DNA from: Luteolibacter arcticus
GTDB lineage: Bacteria > Verrucomicrobiota > Verrucomicrobiia > Verrucomicrobiales > Akkermansiaceae
Assembly (NCBI RefSeq): GCF_025950235.1
Contig: NZ_JAPDDT010000015.1
Span: forward strand, 1 to 64,000
Direction: 5' to 3'
DNA length: 64,000 bases
Shown: positions 1-8,163 of the stretch, in pieces
Layout of the letters: each line of letters starts with the position of its first letter
Numbering within the stretch: position 1 is the stretch's first letter
The notes under the pieces: generated by a model
Told to the model about the DNA's origin: nothing
The model's database searches: none
The model's input: the letters and a program-made list of their open reading frames with translations, nothing else
Program-made: the position numbers and the translations under genes

Positions 1-73
1 ACCTTTTCGTCACACTACGCCGCCGTTCCGGCAAGCAGGGAGGATGCCGAACACTATTGGCAAGATGCCCCAG

Positions 74-1348
74 CTACTGTTCCTGGCTTTCGCCCAGCTT
101 CTTCCGATAGGTGGCGATCAGCTTGCTCTTCGGAAGTTCCTTCTCGAGCAACCCGAAGAGCGCCTTTGCAACAGACGGGTCCCGCATGCGGATGACCTGA
201 TCCATCACGTATTCGTAGGTGTTCTCGGCGTCGAAGCTGGCCTTGAAGTATCCAGCGAGTCCGGCGACGTCCGCGGGCTTGCTTGCACAGACAGCCGTGA
301 CGAGGCAGCCAATGGCGTTCTTGTTCAGCTCAAGGCCTTGCTTCGCGTGGGCCAGCGCCGATTTCTCGTCTCCTTCGGAGAAGTGACACCACGCGATGTA
401 ATCATGCGCGGTGGCATCCCAACCGGCCGTCGTGCCGTAGCGATTGAAAGCGGTGATCGCCTCGAAGCTACGGTGGAGATTCATCAGGGCGAGACCGCGC
501 AGGAAGTCAGCCCACGGGGATTTCGGCTCGAGTGAAGCGAAATCCTTGATCACCTTGAGCGCGTCGGCCGGCTTGCCCTGCGCGATCAGCCGCTCGGCCT
601 TCAGCTTGAGGGCAAAGGCTTTAAGGTCGTCCGGCGGATTGGCGGCGAGCAGGGCTTCGACCTCGTCGGCGACCGTGACCGACAACTCGAACGTGCTTTG
701 GGTGTCCGCTTGGCTGATCTTGGCCATCAGGTCCAGCAAGGGCTGTCGCCATGGGCGGTCGGCGGGGGCCACGAGACCGAGGATCAGCGTGGACGCCCGA
801 TAACCGAGCATCACGTCCTCGCAGTCCACCAATTGCATGCGGCCATCGTGCTCGCGGAACCAGTAGCGGATGACGGTGTCGCGCGAGCCATCGTTCTGCC
901 GGGTGCGCTCCACGTGCAAATGAATCTCCGGGGGAACCACGGTCGTCATGTACGGTCGGTGGGTTTCACCGATGCGCTTTTCAAGATAGGACGCCAGCAG
1001 GTCGAAGTGCTCATCGATCGCTGCCTTCGCACGGGCCTTCGCGGCGGCATCCAGTTCACCGAGAAAGCCGCGCCGCTCCAGCTCATCGACCAAGGATCCA
1101 GTGGACCAGTTGCCGCGAAGTTTTTCGCGGTCTCCGTCCTTTGCCGCGGCGGCGATTTGGTCGCGAGCGCTGGGCGACGAATTAGTGGCGGAAGGTTCCT
1201 TGTCTTCCTCCGCAGCTTCGGGACTCGGGGGTTTGTCGGCTTCCGTCGTTGCCGCGGGCGGATTCGCCGGCGCGGATGGAGATTCCTTCCGGCAGGAGGA
1301 GGTGCCGAGGATGAGCGGGACGAAAAGAAGGGAGGCCAAGGGACGCAT
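74..1348 (-). CDS. TPR-like lipoprotein of unknown function
   Basis: 424 residues. The N-terminus is a lipoprotein signal: positive start, hydrophobic stretch, then LGTSSC with Cys19 as the likely lipidated residue. A low-complexity Pro/Ala/Glu linker follows to about residue 60. The C-terminal half (about 230-400) contains helical repeat-like units, for example a segment beginning KAERLIAQGKPADALK and another around FSEGDEKSALAHAKQGLELN, which look like tetratricopeptide repeats and suggest a protein-protein scaffold. No catalytic motif is visible. It lies 48 bases downstream of the DUF1080 gene on the same strand, so the two may be co-transcribed. I do not recognise a named family for the N-terminal domain; membrane attachment is inferred from the lipobox. 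Confidence 0.8.
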   Translation of the reverse strand: MRPLASLLFVPLILGTSSCRKESPSAPANPPAATTEADKPPSPEAAEEDKEPSATNSSPSARDQIAAAAKDGDREKLRGNWSTGSLVDELERRGFLGELDAAAKARAKAAIDEHFDLLASYLEKRIGETHRPYMTTVVPPEIHLHVERTRQNDGSRDTVIRYWFREHDGRMQLVDCEDVMLGYRASTLILGLVAPADRPWRQPLLDLMAKISQADTQSTFELSVTVADEVEALLAANPPDDLKAFALKLKAERLIAQGKPADALKVIKDFASLEPKSPWADFLRGLALMNLHRSFEAITAFNRYGTTAGWDATAHDYIAWCHFSEGDEKSALAHAKQGLELNKNAIGCLVTAVCASKPADVAGLAGYFKASFDAENTYEYVMDQVIRMRDPSVAKALFGLLEKELPKSKLIATYRKKLGESQEQ

Positions 1349-1396
1349 GAAGCATCTCCTAGCTTCCCGATCGCGATTGGGCGAGATTTTCGTGAA

Positions 1397-2068
1397 TCAC
1401 TTGAGCGGTTCCAGCTCCACCTTGCGGAACTCGACCTCGGTGCCCTCGGCTTGGAGGGCGATCTTGCCTTTCGTGGCGGTGGACTTGGTGCCCGAATTCA
1501 CCTCGGTGCCATTCACGGTCACCGTCACGGCGTCGCCCTTGCAGGTGATGACCATGGTGTTCCATTCGCCGAGCGGCTTTTCGGAATCGTCGGTCAGGTT
1601 CTTGATGTTGCGCGCGTCGTTCGCTCCGCCGCCAAATTTCTGACCTTCCTTGTGCGGACGGCGCTTTTCCATGTCCGGCACCTCGATGTTTTCCTCGATG
1701 CACCAGAAGTCACCCGCATTGCCCGACTGCATCTGCACTTCGATCGACTGCGGGAACATGCCATAGAGCGCGCGCGGCTTCGAGGCGTGGATGAGCACGC
1801 CGCAGTTGCCGCCCTTGCCGGGGAAGCGGTACTCCACCGTGAGCTTGTAGTCCCCGAATTCCTTTTCGGTGACCAGATGGCCGAGCGGCTTGCCGAGCGA
1901 GACGAGATTGCCATCGCGTATGATGAAGCTCGGCGAGATATCGGGCTTCTTGTCGGCTTCCGGCACATCGGCGGTCCAGCCGGCGAGGTCCTTGCCATTG
2001 AAAAGAGCGACCGGTTCCGCGAGAGCGGGTGCGACGAAGAGGAGGGAAAGCAGTGCGATGGATTTCAT
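1397..2068 (-). CDS. DUF1080 (3-keto-disaccharide hydrolase-like) secreted protein
   Basis: 223 residues with a clear signal peptide (MKSIALLSLLFVAPALA then EPVALFNGKDL). The mature protein starts with the FNGKDLAGW motif and continues through GNLVSLGKPLGHLVTEKEFG, YRFPGKGGNCGVLIHAS, and a VEVQMQSGN-like segment (IEVQMQSGNAGDFW). This is the concanavalin-like beta-sandwich fold of DUF1080, a family very abundant in Verrucomicrobiota and Planctomycetota and associated with glycan degradation; some members hydrolyse 3-keto-glycosides. Length matches a single-domain member. Which sugar it acts on cannot be read from sequence. A TPR-like lipoprotein gene follows at 48 bases on the same strand, and transcription is divergent from the RND pump genes at 2289. 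Confidence 0.9.
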   Translation of the reverse strand: MKSIALLSLLFVAPALAEPVALFNGKDLAGWTADVPEADKKPDISPSFIIRDGNLVSLGKPLGHLVTEKEFGDYKLTVEYRFPGKGGNCGVLIHASKPRALYGMFPQSIEVQMQSGNAGDFWCIEENIEVPDMEKRRPHKEGQKFGGGANDARNIKNLTDDSEKPLGEWNTMVITCKGDAVTVTVNGTEVNSGTKSTATKGKIALQAEGTEVEFRKVELEPLK

Positions 2069-2288
2069 GGGTAGAGCCTTCTACGGAATACATCGTAGCT
2101 TCATTTCCCGGGAAAAGGTGTTTCAAACCGAAAAAACACAAGACGTTTGACGATCATCGAACGAAGGTGGCGCGGATCGCGCTGCTGCAAGGATATCCTC
2201 CGATGGGGGAAATCGGGAATATCGCCCATTCCTGCGGCATCTTGGTCAACGTCAATTCCAGCCCCTGCCGCCGAGGCTCTCACCGGTC

Positions 2289-5200
2289 ATGTGGATCGTT
2301 CTTTTTGCACTCCGTTATAAGTATACCATCGGCGTCCTAGGCATCCTGATCCTGCTCTTCGGAGTGTTGTCGGCGCGCCGCATGTCCACCGACATCCTGC
2401 CGCGCGTCGATAGCCCGGAGATCACCATTGTCTGGAGCTACGGCGGCCTGAGCGCGGCCGAAATGGCCTCGAAGATCTCGTCTTTCTCGGAGATTGCCAC
2501 GCTCAACAACGTCGATGACCTGCTCGAAGCGCGCTCCGAGACTTCGAATGGAATCGGCCTAGTGAAGCTGAAGTTCCAGCCCTACGTCGATATCAATACG
2601 GCGCTGGCGCAGACGACCTCGGTGTCACAGACGATCATCCGCCGGATGCCGCCGGGCACCACGCCGCCGCTGATCGTCCGCACCAGTCCCTCCAGCGTGC
2701 CGATCGTGCAGATGGTGATTTCGTCGGACTCGATGACCGGCGGCCAGCTCTTCGACTACGCGCGGCTGACGCTGCGCGCGGCCCTGCAAACCGTGCCCGG
2801 GATGCGGATCTCGCTGCCCTATGGCGGCGCGGCGCGGCAGGTGATGGTCGATCTCAATCCCGAAGCGCTGAATGCCTTCGACATCTCGGCGGCCGAGGTG
2901 AATGCCGCGGTGGGTCGGCAGAATCTTACGCTGCCGTCAGGATCATTGCGCGAGGGTGGACGTGAGCTGCCGGTGGAACTGAATGCCAGCCCGGAGAATA
3001 TCCAGGGCTTCCTCGACCTGCCGATCCGCTCGGTGGAGGGACGCACCATCTTGCTTCGCGACTTGGCAAACGTCCGGGACGGCGAGGCGGTCAGCTCTAA
3101 CATCGCGCGGCTCAATGGCCAGAACGCGGTGATGATTTCCATCCTCAAGCTCGGCAATGCGTCCACCGTGGACATCATCGACGGGATCATGGAACGCATG
3201 CCGGAGATCCGCGCGTCAGCACCTCCGGGAATGGCCATCGAGCCGATCTTCGACCAGTCGGTCTTCGTTCGTGCGGCGGTGAAGGGTGTGGAGCATGAGA
3301 TCTTTCTCGTCGGCGGTCTCGTCGCCGCAGTGGTGCTGCTGTTCCTCGGGTCCTGGCGGTCCACTTTGATCGTGCTGACTTCGATTCCGCTGGCGCTGCT
3401 GTGCTCGATCATCGGCCTGAGTCTCGTTGGCGCGACCTTCAATCTGATGACCCTCGGCGGTCTTTCGCTGGCCATCGGTATCCTGGTGGATAACGCGCTG
3501 GTCGAGATCGAGAACATCAAGCGCCAGATCGCACTCGGGAAGAGCGTGAAGCAGGCGATCATCGACGGTGCCCGCGAGGTGGCCTTCCCGGAGTTCGTCT
3601 CCACGATCTCGATCTGCATCGTCTTCCTGCCGATCTTCCTGCTCAGCGGCACGGCGTCTTATGTGTTCCGTCCGCTCGCGCTGGCGGTGGTGTTCGCGAT
3701 GATCGCGAGCTATCTGTTAGCCCGGACGCTGGTGCCGACCCTCGCCTCGATTATCCTGCCGGCGGAGGCCGCTGCGGAGAAGAAGCGCGAGGGCAAGCCA
3801 CCGCGCGGCTTGGGGCTGATTCATCACGGTATCGAACGCGGGGTGGACAAGCTGGCAGAGTTTCAAGGTGGCATCCTGCGGTTCCTGATGCGCTGGAAAG
3901 TCGTGATCCTGATCCCGGTGCTGATTGCCGCGGCGATCGGCGTTTTCTCCGCGCTCCACTCGGGTCGCGAGTTCTTCCCGAAGACGGATGCGGGCCTGAT
4001 CCGCCTGTTTGTTAGGATTCCCAGCGGCATCCGGGTGGAAGACACCGCGCGCGAGATGGCGGATATCCAGCGCGAGATCCGGGCGGTGATCCCCGCGGAT
4101 GAGTTGCAATTCGTGGTGGAGAATATCGGTGCACCCTCCTCGGTGAACCAGGCGTGGGTCGAGACGACTTCCATCAGCTCCTCCGACGGTGAAATCCTCG
4201 TGCAACTCCAGGGCGATCACGGGCCGAGCGTCGGCTATGAAGAGAAGATCCGCGAGATGCTGAAGACGAAGTTCCCCGGCGTACAGGCGTTCTTCCGGCC
4301 CGCGGATGCGACCAGCCAGACGCTTGCGTCCGGCGCACCGACCACCTTTGAAGTCCGTTTCATGGGCCGCGATGTTCCCGGAAACCTGGCGCTTGCGAAG
4401 CAACTGCGCGAGGACTTCGCGAAGGTTCGTGGCGCGGTGGACGTGACCTTGCGCGAGGTGCTCGATCAGCCCGGATATGCGATCCGCGTCGATCGTGCGC
4501 GGGCCGCGACCTTCGGCATCACGCAGCAGGATGCGGCGAATGCCATGCTCGCCGCGCTCGGCAGCGGTGGCTCGGTCGCGCCGAACTACTGGTCGGACCC
4601 CTCGACCGGTGCGGCTTACGACGTGCAGGTGATCGCGCCGCCGTCGAACCTCGTTAGCGTGGAGCAACTCCTCAACCTGCCAATCCGCCCCTCCGCCGGT
4701 GCTGGCCTGCCGGTTCCGCTGCGTGCCTTCGCGACCGTGGTGGAAAAGCGCGCTCCGGCGAGCGTCTCACGCACCACCCTGCAGCCGACCTTCACGGTCG
4801 TTGCGAATGCCTCGGGCCGTGACCTCGGCAGCTTGACCACGGAGCTGGAAGGCATGCTTGCCGGGTTCCGCAAGCAACAGAAGCCCGGCAACAAGATCGA
4901 GCTGACCGGCCAGGCGGCCTTGATGAAGTCCGCCTATTCCGAACTCATCGGCGGCCTCGGACTCGCGGCCGTGCTGGTGTTTCTCGTGATGGTCGTGAAC
5001 TTCCAGTCGTGGACGCTGCCCTTCGTGGCGATCAGCGGCCTGCCGGTGGCGGTGTCGGGCGCGCTCTTCGGTCTGTGGGTCACCGGCACGCCGCTCAGCG
5101 TGCCCGCGCTGATGGGCATCATCATGGTGGTCGGCGTCTCCACCGCGAATAGCGTGCTGGTGAGCAGCTTCGCCCGCGACCGCTTCGACGAGGGCGAGAC

Positions 5201-5486
5201 CGCGATGGATGCCGCCATCGAAGCCGCCACCACCCGACTGCGACCGGTGATGATGACCGCGCTCGCGATGATCCTTGGCGTGATCCCGATGGCGCTCGGC
5301 CACGCCGAAGGCGGTGAACAAAATGCCCCGCTGGGCCGCGCGGTGATCGGCGGCTTGCTCTTCGGCACCATGGCCTCGCTGTTCATCGTGCCGGTTGCGT
5401 TCGCCTTCGTGCGCGCCAGATTTCATCCGAAGAAAGACGAGGGCGAGGAAGCTCTCGAATCCACCGCCATTCCCGAGCCGTCATGA
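2289..5486 (+). CDS. RND efflux transporter, inner-membrane permease (HAE1-like)
   Basis: 1065 residues, the usual size for an AcrB/HAE1-type permease. It opens with the cytoplasmic/TM1 segment MWIVLFALRYKYTIGVLGIL, then a porter domain (VDSPEITIVWSYGGLSA), TM2-6 at about residues 338-490, a second porter domain, and TM8-12 at about 880-1040. It should form a trimeric proton-driven pump with the adaptor encoded next. Two residues of the canonical proton relay differ: the TM4 Asp pair is D401-N402 (LVDNALVEIEN), and the TM10 position usually held by Lys is Ala953 in GVSTANSVLV. The stop overlaps the adaptor start by four bases (ATGA), so the genes are translationally coupled. No TolC-like outer-membrane gene is nearby. 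Substrate unknown. Confidence 0.93.
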   Translation: MWIVLFALRYKYTIGVLGILILLFGVLSARRMSTDILPRVDSPEITIVWSYGGLSAAEMASKISSFSEIATLNNVDDLLEARSETSNGIGLVKLKFQPYVDINTALAQTTSVSQTIIRRMPPGTTPPLIVRTSPSSVPIVQMVISSDSMTGGQLFDYARLTLRAALQTVPGMRISLPYGGAARQVMVDLNPEALNAFDISAAEVNAAVGRQNLTLPSGSLREGGRELPVELNASPENIQGFLDLPIRSVEGRTILLRDLANVRDGEAVSSNIARLNGQNAVMISILKLGNASTVDIIDGIMERMPEIRASAPPGMAIEPIFDQSVFVRAAVKGVEHEIFLVGGLVAAVVLLFLGSWRSTLIVLTSIPLALLCSIIGLSLVGATFNLMTLGGLSLAIGILVDNALVEIENIKRQIALGKSVKQAIIDGAREVAFPEFVSTISICIVFLPIFLLSGTASYVFRPLALAVVFAMIASYLLARTLVPTLASIILPAEAAAEKKREGKPPRGLGLIHHGIERGVDKLAEFQGGILRFLMRWKVVILIPVLIAAAIGVFSALHSGREFFPKTDAGLIRLFVRIPSGIRVEDTAREMADIQREIRAVIPADELQFVVENIGAPSSVNQAWVETTSISSSDGEILVQLQGDHGPSVGYEEKIREMLKTKFPGVQAFFRPADATSQTLASGAPTTFEVRFMGRDVPGNLALAKQLREDFAKVRGAVDVTLREVLDQPGYAIRVDRARAATFGITQQDAANAMLAALGSGGSVAPNYWSDPSTGAAYDVQVIAPPSNLVSVEQLLNLPIRPSAGAGLPVPLRAFATVVEKRAPASVSRTTLQPTFTVVANASGRDLGSLTTELEGMLAGFRKQQKPGNKIELTGQAALMKSAYSELIGGLGLAAVLVFLVMVVNFQSWTLPFVAISGLPVAVSGALFGLWVTGTPLSVPALMGIIMVVGVSTANSVLVSSFARDRFDEGETAMDAAIEAATTRLRPVMMTALAMILGVIPMALGHAEGGEQNAPLGRAVIGGLLFGTMASLFIVPVAFAFVRARFHPKKDEGEEALESTAIPEPS

Positions 5487-6556
5487 TCGCCCGCACGCTT
5501 CCACTTCTCTTCGTCGTCTACGCCACAGCTTTCGCGCAGGAGGCAATTACGGTGCGTACCGTGCTTCCGGCTCCGGCGACCGAGGCCCGCACCTTCGACC
5601 TGCCCGGCCGCACCGAGCCGGTTGAGCAGGCGCGCATCTTCTCCCGCGCCACCGGCACGGTGAGAGAGCGTCCCGTCGATATCGGCGATCGCGTCAAGGC
5701 CGGCGACACGCTCGCGGTGATCGACATTCCCGACATCGACCGTGAGCTGGAAGCCGCGAAGGCCTCGGTCGATCAAGCGGTGGCTCGCGCCGAGATCGCC
5801 CGGAGCACTTCCAACCGCACGGCTGGCCTGCTGAATTCGCAGGCCGTATCGAAGGAAGAGGCCGAGCAGCGGCAGGCTTCCGCCGCCGAGTTGGAGGCCG
5901 GGGTGCGCGCCGCCAAGGCCGAGGTGGGTCGGTTGGAAGAGCTGCAGAAGTTCGCCGTGGTGAAGGCTCCCTTCCAAGCGACCATCTCCGCGAGGCGCAT
6001 CGACCGCGGTGACTTCGTGCGCGGCGACTCCGCCACTACCAGCGAGTGGATGTTCCACATCGTGCGGCTGAACCAGCTCCGCTTTGCCGTGGCCGCGACG
6101 CCTGATGTGGCGATGCGGCTTTCCTCCGACGCCGAAGCGACGGTGAAATTCGCCGAACTCCCCGGCCGCGCCTTTCCTGCGAAAGTCAGCCGCTCCAGCA
6201 ATCTCTTCGACACCGCCACCGGCACCATGCGCGTCGAGCTGTTGTTAGAGAATCCGGACTTCACCCTGCCCGCGGGTCTCACCGGCACGGTGGCCTTCAA
6301 GCTGAAGCCCGCGCCGGGCACGTTTCTGCTACCGAACAACACGCTCGTCCTGCGCGACGGCAAGTCGCTGGTGGCCGTGGTGGAAGACGGCAAGATGAAG
6401 ATGATCGACGTGCTGACCGGTCGCAATCTCGGCCCGCAGATGGAAGTCACGTCTGCCGCCTTGAAAGCGGACAGCCAGGTCATCGTCAGCCCGAATGCGA
6501 TGCTGCGGCCCGGGGACGCCGTCACTGCGAGCCCGCTGGTGGTGGCAGGAAAATAA
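5483..6556 (+). CDS. RND efflux periplasmic adaptor (MFP) subunit
   Basis: 357 residues. Signal peptide MIARTLPLLFVVYATAFAQ, then the lipoyl/barrel-sandwich half-motifs (RTEPVEQARIFSRATGTV and VKAPFQATISARRID) separated by an alpha-helical hairpin at about residues 90-160 rich in Ala/Glu. The beta-barrel and membrane-proximal domains follow (LTGTVAFKLKPAPGTFLLPNN). This is the HlyD/AcrA family that links an RND permease to an outer-membrane channel. It is coupled to the permease by an ATGA overlap. The order permease then adaptor is the reverse of the common acrAB arrangement. A compact inverted-repeat structure begins at the stop codon and probably ends transcription. Confidence 0.92.
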   Translation: MIARTLPLLFVVYATAFAQEAITVRTVLPAPATEARTFDLPGRTEPVEQARIFSRATGTVRERPVDIGDRVKAGDTLAVIDIPDIDRELEAAKASVDQAVARAEIARSTSNRTAGLLNSQAVSKEEAEQRQASAAELEAGVRAAKAEVGRLEELQKFAVVKAPFQATISARRIDRGDFVRGDSATTSEWMFHIVRLNQLRFAVAATPDVAMRLSSDAEATVKFAELPGRAFPAKVSRSSNLFDTATGTMRVELLLENPDFTLPAGLTGTVAFKLKPAPGTFLLPNNTLVLRDGKSLVAVVEDGKMKMIDVLTGRNLGPQMEVTSAALKADSQVIVSPNAMLRPGDAVTASPLVVAGK

Positions 6557-6606
6557 GGGGTGTGGACGTCCCGTCCACACCGCGTCGACGGAACGTCGAC
6601 ACCCCT
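6556..6606. repeat. Double hairpin between convergent genes, probable bidirectional terminator
   Basis: Two adjacent perfect hairpins, GTGTGGACG/CGTCCACAC and GTCGACG/CGTCGAC, are enclosed by an outer inverted repeat AGGGGTG (6556-6562) and CACCCCT (6600-6606). The element fills the gap between the adaptor stop and the folD stop, where a bidirectional terminator is expected, although there is no long T-run. Its layout resembles the composite REP-like elements near 15.5 and 22.5 kb. Confidence 0.65.
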
Positions 6607-6613
6607 AATGTTC

Positions 6614-7486
6614 CTAACCGAGTTGCCGGGCCGCCTGCAGCGTGTTCTTCATCAGCATCGCAATCGTCATGGGGCCGACGCCGCCGGGGACCGGGGTGAT
6701 TGCGGTGCACTTCGGCGCGACTTCGTCGTAAGCGACGTCACCGACGAGGCGGTAGCCACTCTTCTTGGTCGCGTCGTCGATGCGGTTGATGCCGACGTCG
6801 ATGACCACGGCACCTTCTTTCACCCAGTCGGCCTTGACCATTTCCGGGCGGCCTACGGCGGCGACGACAATGTCGGCGCGGCGGCAGATGGCGGGCAGAT
6901 CCTTGCTGCGGGAATGCGCGACGGTGACGGTGGCGTCCGAGCCCTTCGCCATGAGCAGCAGGGCCATCGGCTTGCCGACGATCATGCTGCGGCCGATGAC
7001 CACGGCTTCCGCTCCGGCGGTCTTGATCCCGGCGGCGGCGAGCAGGCGCATGCTGCCGGCGGGAGTGCAGGGGACAAAGCCGGTTTTATCCTCGAGCACG
7101 AGCTTGGCGACGTTCTCGGGATGGAAGCCATCGACATCCTTGCGCGGGTCGAGCGCGCGGATGATGGCTTCTTCGTCGATGTGTTTGGGCGGCGGGCTTT
7201 GCACGAGGATGCCGTGGATGGCCGGGTCGGCGTTCAGCTCGTGGACCACGGCGAGGAGTTCTTCCTGCGTGGTCTCGGCGGGCAAAACGATCTTCCGCGA
7301 GTAGATGCCGAGGTCGCCGCAGGTGCGGACCTTCGAGCCGACATAGACGTGCGAGGCAGGGTCGTCGCCCACCAGCACGACGGAGAGTCCGGGCGTGATG
7401 CCGCGGGCCTTCAGTTCGGCGACTTCGCTGCGGCACTCTTCGAGCACGGCGGCGGCCACGGCTTTGCCATCAATTACGGAACTCAT
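6614..7486 (-). CDS. folD: Bifunctional methylenetetrahydrofolate dehydrogenase/cyclohydrolase
   Basis: 290 residues from ATG at 7486. FolD interconverts 5,10-methylene-THF, 5,10-methenyl-THF and 10-formyl-THF using NADP, supplying one-carbon units in the cytoplasm. Family motifs are present in order: GDDPASHVYVGSK with the active-site Lys near residue 55, QSPPPKHIDEE, the KDVDGFHPEN motif, NAD(P)-binding GRSMIVGKPMA, and the C-terminal PVPGGVGPMTIAML signature. Length is typical. The start ATG overlaps the stop of the upstream acyltransferase gene (ATGA), which decides this start over longer upstream possibilities. It is the last gene of the three-gene chain that includes the FGGY kinase and acyltransferase. 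Confidence 0.97.
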   Translation of the reverse strand: MSSVIDGKAVAAAVLEECRSEVAELKARGITPGLSVVLVGDDPASHVYVGSKVRTCGDLGIYSRKIVLPAETTQEELLAVVHELNADPAIHGILVQSPPPKHIDEEAIIRALDPRKDVDGFHPENVAKLVLEDKTGFVPCTPAGSMRLLAAAGIKTAGAEAVVIGRSMIVGKPMALLLMAKGSDATVTVAHSRSKDLPAICRRADIVVAAVGRPEMVKADWVKEGAVVIDVGINRIDDATKKSGYRLVGDVAYDEVAPKCTAITPVPGGVGPMTIAMLMKNTLQAARQLG

Positions 7487-8163
7487 CGTAGGTCGAAAGT
7501 TGGTGCGGCGCCGCGGAGCATGATCTCCTCGAGACGGCGGCGCCACGTTTCGAAGTCATCTTCGGAAAGCCCCCCGGGCACGGCAAGCGCCTCGTCGAAA
7601 ATGACGCGCACCTTGCTGCCGGGGGCGGGGATCGCGAAACGGTCCCAGGTTTTCAATTCGCGGCAGGACGAATACTCGACATGGATCGGGACAATCGGCG
7701 CTCCGCTGGCTTCGGCCAGCTTGATGATGCCGGGCTGGATCACGTGTTTCGGTCCACGCGGGCCATCCGGGGTGATGCACACGTCGGTGTTTTCCCGCAG
7801 CGCCTTGCGCATGGCGACCAGCGCGGCCACCCCGCGGCGGGACGACGATCCGCGCACCGAGCCGATGCCGAAGACTCCGACCGCCCTCGCGAGGGCTGCG
7901 CCGTCGTGGCTGGCACTGGTGAGAACCACGGCCTGGCGGTGCTTGCCACAAGCCTTCTTCCAGGCGGCGGGCATCGTGAAGATGCGGTTGTGCCACAGGC
8001 AATAGATGACCGGGCCGGGTATGCCGCCGGGTTGGGTGAGAGCACAGCGGTCGATGATCTCGAATCGAAGGGTCGCGCACCATGCCTGCATAAGGCGGCC
8101 AGCGACGGTGCCGAGCGCGGTGGATTTGCCGCTTTCGCGGACCTCGGAGCGATTGCCGGCCAT
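7483..8163 (-). CDS. DUF374 / lysophospholipid acyltransferase family protein
   Basis: 226 residues. The core reads LWHNRIF, then TSASHDGAALARAVGVFGI, VRGSSSRRGVAAL, and ITPDGPRGPKHVIQPGI followed by a SGAPIVPIHV segment, the hallmark order of the DUF374 (LPLAT-like) family. These proteins are thought to acylate a lipid A or phospholipid-like acceptor at the inner membrane, but the exact reaction is not established for this branch. The start ATG (8163-8161) overlaps the TAA of the FGGY kinase by one base (TAATG), and its stop overlaps the folD start by four, so the three genes form one coupled transcript. Longer upstream readings run across the kinase gene in another frame and are not credible. 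Confidence 0.88.
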   Translation of the reverse strand: MAGNRSEVRESGKSTALGTVAGRLMQAWCATLRFEIIDRCALTQPGGIPGPVIYCLWHNRIFTMPAAWKKACGKHRQAVVLTSASHDGAALARAVGVFGIGSVRGSSSRRGVAALVAMRKALRENTDVCITPDGPRGPKHVIQPGIIKLAEASGAPIVPIHVEYSSCRELKTWDRFAIPAPGSKVRVIFDEALAVPGGLSEDDFETWRRRLEEIMLRGAAPTFDLR

